Position numbers and translations under genes: made by a program. The notes under the pieces were generated by a model. It was not told the origin of the DNA. It did not search any database and saw only the letters and a list, made by a program, of their open reading frames with translations. A stretch of 44,680 bases of DNA from Firmicutes bacterium HGW-Firmicutes-12 (GTDB lineage Bacteria > Bacillota > Peptococcia > DRI-13 > PHAD01). The stretch's first letter is position 1. Each line of letters opens with the position of its first letter. Of this stretch, positions 39,938-44,680 are shown one piece after another. The stretch lies in the NCBI GenBank assembly GCA_002841595.1, contig PHAD01000004.1:1-44680 (forward strand), in the 5' to 3' direction.

Positions 39938-41374
39938 TTATCTACCTTTAGATTCTTGATATAAGGATGCATAAATGTCTTTATATTTCTCGATGACCTG
40001 CTCTTGTATATACAAGTTTGACAAACGATTAAAACCGTTTTGCCCAAGCTTTTTACGTAATCCTTCATCCTTTATCAATTTTATCAACGCCTTGGCAAAG
40101 CCTTTATAATCCATAACCGGAACGATTATACCAGCATATCCGTAAGTATCCCCTGCTCCATCATCAGTACCATACATTAGATCTCGACAGTTCCCTACAT
40201 CTGTACAGACATAGGGGATAGCACATGCCATGCCTTCTAAAACAGCTATTGGATTACTTTCACTAATACTGCTTAAGGCTAAAATATCCATTTTACCAAC
40301 GTAATCAAGCGTTTTAATTGTTCCTGTGAAGAAAACATCTTTCCTGCCTAATCTTTGAACTAGTTTTTTACATTGTTCATAATATTCCTCATCTTCATCG
40401 ATCGGTCCCATAATATATAGCTTAGCTTCGGGAATCTCATCTTTTACTACGGCAAAACTATGGATCAATGTCATGACATCTTTTATCGGCACAACCCTGA
40501 TCAATGCCCCAATATTTATAGAATTATCTTTTTCGTCTTTTCTAGCTATATCCTTGAAATTTTTTATACTAATCCCATTAGGTATAATTTCAATTTTCTT
40601 TGGGTCACATCCGTAATCCACCTGCAGCTTCCGATTCTTTTCAAAAAGAGTAATTACTTTATCGGCTCTATCATAAGTGAGCTGCGTTGCATTATAAAAA
40701 AATTGTATCCATATTCTTTTAAAATATCCTTTAATCCAGTCCAGCTTAATTATATCCTCTTCTCTTTCACGAAAATATATCCCGTGTTCTGTTAAAAGAA
40801 AAGGCTTTTTATAGACAATTGAGGCCATGCTCCCTATTATCCCAGCATAACCTGTGGAGACACTATGATACACGTCGGCCTCAGGAATATCATGTTTGAC
40901 AATATGAAACAACGGTAGCAGCACAGCACGTACTGTCCAAAAATATTCGGTAAAGGGTGTCGTTGCATGCTCTACCCCATATGCCTTTTGTATAGTCCTA
41001 AAAAAGTCAAAGCTTAGAAAAAAATTTACAACATTATCAATCTTCTTTGTACGAAACAATAAAAAGAATTGGTCCCAGTTAATCTTACCACCAGAGATCA
41101 ACTTAGAGAGATTATCTATATCTGCTTGTGGAAGCTTATATTTCTTCCCATACTTTCCGGAAACATTTAAGATGCTATCTAAGAAAACCTCCTCAATCTT
41201 TGTCACATTTGGAGGTAGCTTATACTTATAATTCCCTTTCTCTTTCTCCTGGGCTCCTATGGAATAAATAATAAATTCTTGATCCGGCATATTAGAGATG
41301 ATCGTGTTTACCCAACTAGAAACTCCACCCACAACGTACGGATAACTACCTTCAATTATCATGCACACTTTCAT
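39938..41374 (-). CDS. pelF: Pel polysaccharide glycosyltransferase PelF (GT4 family)
   Basis: A 478-residue cytosolic GT4 glycosyltransferase. The N-terminal acceptor-side motif is GSYPYVVGGVSSWVNTII, followed by LTEHGIYFREREEDI (about residue 210), a PelF hallmark. The nucleotide-sugar site has the EX7E-type SISESNPIAVLEGMACAIPYV (about 380) and CTDVGNCRDLM. PelF polymerises Pel from UDP-sugars. Its ATG overlaps the stop of the deacetylase gene (TAATG), which indicates translational coupling. The spacing and order are those of Gram-positive pel operons. Confidence 0.95.
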   Translation of the reverse strand: MKVCMIIEGSYPYVVGGVSSWVNTIISNMPDQEFIIYSIGAQEKEKGNYKYKLPPNVTKIEEVFLDSILNVSGKYGKKYKLPQADIDNLSKLISGGKINWDQFFLLFRTKKIDNVVNFFLSFDFFRTIQKAYGVEHATTPFTEYFWTVRAVLLPLFHIVKHDIPEADVYHSVSTGYAGIIGSMASIVYKKPFLLTEHGIYFREREEDIIKLDWIKGYFKRIWIQFFYNATQLTYDRADKVITLFEKNRKLQVDYGCDPKKIEIIPNGISIKNFKDIARKDEKDNSINIGALIRVVPIKDVMTLIHSFAVVKDEIPEAKLYIMGPIDEDEEYYEQCKKLVQRLGRKDVFFTGTIKTLDYVGKMDILALSSISESNPIAVLEGMACAIPYVCTDVGNCRDLMYGTDDGAGDTYGYAGIIVPVMDYKGFAKALIKLIKDEGLRKKLGQNGFNRLSNLYIQEQVIEKYKDIYASLYQESKGR

Positions 41375-43194
41375 TAGGTATCACTACTTTCATATTCAAT
41401 ACGTACATCCGTATCGTTTACTTGTAGAAGATAAGAATTATCATCTATGAGCCGAAACTCGCAACCCTTTGTTTTTGTTATCTTTCTATTTGTTTTTAGG
41501 ATGAAAAAGACATGTTCTTTAAAACCACTTACTCTCATGTGGATACTATCTTTATCTTCTTCATAGGCATATTCACTTAATAAATAGTCTTCGAGATACT
41601 GTATTCCTGATGACATAGCACCACTTCTCAACCAGGGATATCTTTGATAAAAGTCTTCTAAAACAGTTGTGAATTCATCATAAAGTAATGACCAAGTTTT
41701 ACCCTCGCTTCTTTGGTCATCCATTATATCGTCAGGATGTATGAAGTGAGTATAAATACCCACTGAGTTTATGGCATTGAATACGCTCCAGTCATTGTAG
41801 CGATCCTTTAAAAAGCCACTGGCAACTCGTGGTATTTCCCATACTCCATCACTACTTAGTTCAAACTCCTGTACGTAAGAATCCGTATCTGCCTCAGGAA
41901 GATATACCGAAGCAATAATTTTTATATCTGGCACCGCTTGTAATAGGGCGCGCCGACCTTCTGGAGATATGATATTGGACGGAGGGATATATACACGAAA
42001 ACTATAATTTGGATATGCCTTTTTCGCGCACTCCTCCGTAAAACGCAAAGCCTGGGTTATGGCATCTTCACTAACCCAAGGCCGATAATTCAAATCTGTA
42101 GAAAGATTATCCACAGTAAGAGGTTGGTGGTTATAGCCATGAATACCAATCTCTCCGCCACTTTTTAATATTTCCCTCCCGAAGATTTTCATATACTCTT
42201 TAAAACTTGGATCATCCATACTATACGGGGAGTTAACCTGGTTGTTGTACGTAACTATATATGCTGTAGTAAATATGAAATTATTAATATTTGCTGCTTT
42301 CAATAGATCAGGCCACCATATCTGCCGATAGAATTGTGGCAAACTCATATTGTATTCAGCTAGAAAATCCGGTGAGGCTATCGATGATATAGGTGCAGGA
42401 AAATCATCAATATTTAAACTTTTAAAATTTGCAATAGGATATAAATAAGTCTCTTTGCCTACCCCTAGCACCCCAGTAATTAAGCCCCTGTTAACTTTCT
42501 CAGTCAGATCAGTACCATTATAAAAGATTATTCTTCCCAACCCATATTTTGTTTCCCAAAGCAAGGGATTGTCGTTATTTGAGGTTAAGTGCACTTTTAC
42601 ATCTTGATTAAGCTTAACATTTAGGGATGATGTCGCTAACCATTCTTCATCAAATATCAGCCCTTTTCCTTGAATAAATATATTGGATAAGAACTTCATT
42701 CCACTGTTATCAATATATTCACTACAACTGCTTATACCCATAGCATTTAAATGTTTTTCTAAGACTGAATTAATATCAGGTCGAGACATTATATATAGAA
42801 AAGCACCCTGCTTTACCTGTTCAAGGAGTTCTTCCAACATATCCTCGTTTTCTATACTATCTAAAGTTAGGACTAGATTATTAGCAGTACTTTGATCATT
42901 GACAAATTCCTGGTTTGATAATACCTTTACCTTCTTTTTCATGTACTCTAGGGTTTTTGATATATTATTTAATAGCTCTATACTGCTTTCACTCTGCGGA
43001 TCATAGATGATATGATACAATTCAATTTCTGGCATCGAAGATACTGGGACATCACTGGTTTTATGCATTTTCCCTGTACTTAATTCATTCGTATTTTTAA
43101 CAAATATCGTATAACCGTCAGCCATATTAAATTGAAAGAATACTCCTAGTACTAAAACAAATAATAAAATTGCTAATATAGAATGCTTAAACAT
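41374..43194 (-). CDS. PelA-like polysaccharide deacetylase (DUF2194-type), membrane-anchored
   Basis: A protein of about 606 residues with an N-terminal membrane helix (FKHSILAILLFVLVLGVFF) and an extracellular body. Residues about 60-250 are an amidotransferase-like region. Residues about 265-530 are a NodB-type deacetylase: the metal-binding aspartate pair in LNIDDFPAPI, the histidines in GGEIGIHGYNHQP, and a closing THFIHPDD. There is no glycoside hydrolase domain, unlike Pseudomonas PelA, which matches the shorter deacetylase-only PelA of Bacillus-type pel operons. It should partially deacetylate Pel. The ATG at 43194 lies just after GGTGGT; an in-frame ATG at 43206 is the alternative. 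It overlaps pelE and pelF. Confidence 0.85.
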   Translation of the reverse strand: MFKHSILAILLFVLVLGVFFQFNMADGYTIFVKNTNELSTGKMHKTSDVPVSSMPEIELYHIIYDPQSESSIELLNNISKTLEYMKKKVKVLSNQEFVNDQSTANNLVLTLDSIENEDMLEELLEQVKQGAFLYIMSRPDINSVLEKHLNAMGISSCSEYIDNSGMKFLSNIFIQGKGLIFDEEWLATSSLNVKLNQDVKVHLTSNNDNPLLWETKYGLGRIIFYNGTDLTEKVNRGLITGVLGVGKETYLYPIANFKSLNIDDFPAPISSIASPDFLAEYNMSLPQFYRQIWWPDLLKAANINNFIFTTAYIVTYNNQVNSPYSMDDPSFKEYMKIFGREILKSGGEIGIHGYNHQPLTVDNLSTDLNYRPWVSEDAITQALRFTEECAKKAYPNYSFRVYIPPSNIISPEGRRALLQAVPDIKIIASVYLPEADTDSYVQEFELSSDGVWEIPRVASGFLKDRYNDWSVFNAINSVGIYTHFIHPDDIMDDQRSEGKTWSLLYDEFTTVLEDFYQRYPWLRSGAMSSGIQYLEDYLLSEYAYEEDKDSIHMRVSGFKEHVFFILKTNRKITKTKGCEFRLIDDNSYLLQVNDTDVRIEYESSDT

Positions 43195-44068
43195 TGTTAC
43201 CACCATCCCAAAACCTTACTATATCCAGTGTGGTAGCTGAAAATTCCACAGTAGAGTTTTTTAACTCAGTCATTTTATCATAAAACTTACCTGCGTTTTT
43301 CGTATTATAATACAGCTTCAGAAAATGTATATACGGTTCCTCTTCTTCTGGGTAACATGTCTGAAATTCCAAACAGCATTCTTCTGCCCGTTGATATTCG
43401 TGCAATGACAAATCTAAATTTATTTTTTCAATAAAATAGTGTTTCTCTGGCATTGGATATGACAGCATAATCTCAAGAGCATTGTTATAGTTATCCTTAA
43501 CTGTTTTTAGTATGAATTCCTTTTCATTTTCAAAGCCTAAGTACTCATTCAGCACTTGTATATATGCTTTGAGATACTCTCGATTTCGGAGATTGCTCTT
43601 AACGAGTCCTTCTTTTTCATAAATTTCCATTTCAATTTTACGTTTTTTACTCTGCAGTGCGGTTGCCCCATAATGGGCAACTTCTGGATCTTTATCCCGC
43701 AAGGTATCAGACATATTCTGATAACCTTGGTCTGCTTTTTTGAACATCATTTCTATCATTAATCTTCTTTTCGTCATTCTATCTTCTAATGAAAGAATTT
43801 CATGGAAAGGCAGTACATTTATTTCCTTATCCATTCTTTCCATAATGACCGAATTATCATCGGCTTGTCTTTCATCTAGTTGCATTAACGCATTTTCATT
43901 AGTCCATTGTGTTTTGAATAAAAGTAAATAGAAAAAACCTATAAAAGGAAGAAATAATGCAATGATAAATTCACAAAAAGCGCGCTCCGGTTTTTTGTCC
44001 TTTATTGAATAAATAGGAAATAACAGTACTAACAAAACATAAGTCATAAATAAGATTATTTTCACCAT
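43187..44068 (-). CDS. pelE: PelE-like membrane protein with helical repeat domain
   Basis: A 293-residue protein. Two N-terminal membrane helices (IILFMTYVLLVLLFPIYS and FCEFIIALFLPFIGFFYLLLF) are followed by a mostly helical cytoplasmic domain with TPR-like repeats (RDKDPEVAHYGATALQSKKRK, then LSLHEYQRAEECCLEF). In the pel system PelE bridges PelD and the synthase PelF. Its identification rests on topology and its place between pelD and the deacetylase gene rather than on strong motifs. The ATG at 44068 overlaps the pelD stop region and follows GGTGAATG. Its own stop overlaps the deacetylase start. Confidence 0.8.
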   Translation of the reverse strand: MVKIILFMTYVLLVLLFPIYSIKDKKPERAFCEFIIALFLPFIGFFYLLLFKTQWTNENALMQLDERQADDNSVIMERMDKEINVLPFHEILSLEDRMTKRRLMIEMMFKKADQGYQNMSDTLRDKDPEVAHYGATALQSKKRKIEMEIYEKEGLVKSNLRNREYLKAYIQVLNEYLGFENEKEFILKTVKDNYNNALEIMLSYPMPEKHYFIEKINLDLSLHEYQRAEECCLEFQTCYPEEEEPYIHFLKLYYNTKNAGKFYDKMTELKNSTVEFSATTLDIVRFWDGGNNV

Positions 44069-44069
44069 A

Positions 44070-44680
44070 TCATTCACCAGCAACTTTAATAAATGTCCGA
44101 CCTTTTTGTTTCAACCTATTGATTACCATATCTCCAGTAAAACTGTCTGTATTAGTTAAGAGAATATAGAGATGTTGGTCATCCCCTAGTCCCATATAGT
44201 CTTCATACCTAACCAGCGTTTTAATCTGTTCAAATACTTCACTTGCATCTTGGATCTTATCAACAGATTTCAAGAGTGTATTTTTTATGCCGTACTTTTG
44301 ATTTCTCTTCTTTAGTTCAAAAAGATACTCTAGAAATGCTTCAAAAATAAGGACCCTTGTCCCTTTGATATATTTCTTTTCCAGCATCGACTCTTCGAAC
44401 ACATAAGCATTAGAAAGAGCATCAGAAATCAGCAAAGTAGTAATACTAAATAAATTTTGATAATACACAGTTAAATGCGAGAAATCCATCTCATATATTG
44501 CTATCATCCCAATTATTCTGGTGTTATGCACAATGGGGGCGGCCATCAAGGGTGAACCCTCTTCGAGGTTTTTGTTTATATATAGATTTTTACTATTTAT
44601 CATAGCAGATAGATAGGGAGTATTATTTATACTGAGTGAATTCTGTAGAACAATATTCTCATTCGTTGATTTAATCTTTA
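44070..44680 (-). CDS. pelD: PelD c-di-GMP receptor, C-terminal part (cut by window edge)
   Basis: The reading frame is open from the window edge to the stop at 44070, about 203 codons. A GAF domain comes first (AAPIVHNTRIIGMIAIYEMDF), then a degenerate GGDEF domain. The I-site RxxD is kept as RYED, but the catalytic GGDEF is replaced by DDQHL, followed by the expected YILL strand. Loss of synthase residues with a retained I-site is the known hallmark of PelD, which binds c-di-GMP and switches on Pel synthesis. The N-terminal membrane part lies outside the window. It overlaps pelE. Confidence 0.88.
   Translation of the reverse strand, partial: KIKSTNENIVLQNSLSINNTPYLSAMINSKNLYINKNLEEGSPLMAAPIVHNTRIIGMIAIYEMDFSHLTVYYQNLFSITTLLISDALSNAYVFEESMLEKKYIKGTRVLIFEAFLEYLFELKKRNQKYGIKNTLLKSVDKIQDASEVFEQIKTLVRYEDYMGLGDDQHLYILLTNTDSFTGDMVINRLKQKGRTFIKVAGE

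Overview
The window reads as a low-GC, anaerobic, menaquinone-using Clostridia/Peptococcaceae-type Firmicute chromosome. The grounds are AT-rich intergenic DNA, AGGAGG ribosome binding sites, sigma-54 (RpoN) activators with perfect -24/-12 promoters, CoA-based fermentative metabolism, a CarD-family regulator, a Gram-positive-style Pel locus and a Listeria-like extracellular electron transfer locus. The species cannot be named from sequence alone. No tRNA, rRNA, CRISPR array or intact transposon was seen.

Region 1 (1-20393) is a metabolic island. At the left edge a CoA-acylating aldehyde dehydrogenase and the start of a biotin-dependent carboxyltransferase are read leftward from a perfect sigma-54 promoter (1857-1872). 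A divergent PAS/AAA+ sigma-54 activator (1867-3726) sits beside it. From a second sigma-54 promoter (15498-15513) a ten-gene leftward operon runs: carnitine-dehydrogenase-like enzyme, GntP permease, ketopantoate-reductase-like enzyme, beta-keto acid cleavage enzyme (BKACE), acetyl-CoA-hydrolase-family CoA transferase, AtoD/AtoA acetoacetate CoA transferase, enoyl-CoA hydratase, FadN-type fusion and thiolase. Upstream lie a second sigma-54 activator (15697-17187) and a three-gene glycine betaine/carnitine ABC importer (17458-20393). The simplest joint reading is as follows. A quaternary-amine beta-hydroxy acid such as L-carnitine is imported, oxidised to the 3-keto acid and cleaved with acetyl-CoA to acetoacetate plus an acyl-CoA (betainyl-CoA). 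CoA transferases conserve the thioester, and acetoacetyl-CoA is thiolysed or passed into butyrate-type chemistry. The substrate is inferred from gene context.

Region 2 (20394-26900) is mixed housekeeping and debris: a flavodoxin-domain remnant, an RluA pseudouridine synthase, DNA topoisomerase III, a possible 52-residue basic small protein, a CarD-family regulator, a broken vanadium-haloperoxidase/PAP2-type gene and an AEC-family transporter.

Region 3 (26938-33099) is a flavin-based extracellular electron transfer (FLEET) locus: eetA, dmkA (prenyltransferase), ndh2 with a C-terminal membrane extension, dmkB (polyprenyl synthase), a small lipoprotein in the pplA position, and fmnB (ApbE). No eetB is present, and the lipoprotein has no canonical flavinylation motif. 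A nitroreductase and a second AEC transporter follow.

Region 4 (35115-44680) is a leftward Pel exopolysaccharide operon (pelD partial, pelE, PelA-like deacetylase, pelF, pelG). Only 26 bases past pelG, on the same strand, come a non-canonical thiolase, a family III CoA transferase and an HMG-CoA-lyase-like enzyme. PelD keeps an RxxD c-di-GMP I-site while its GGDEF motif is lost, so Pel synthesis is probably controlled by c-di-GMP.
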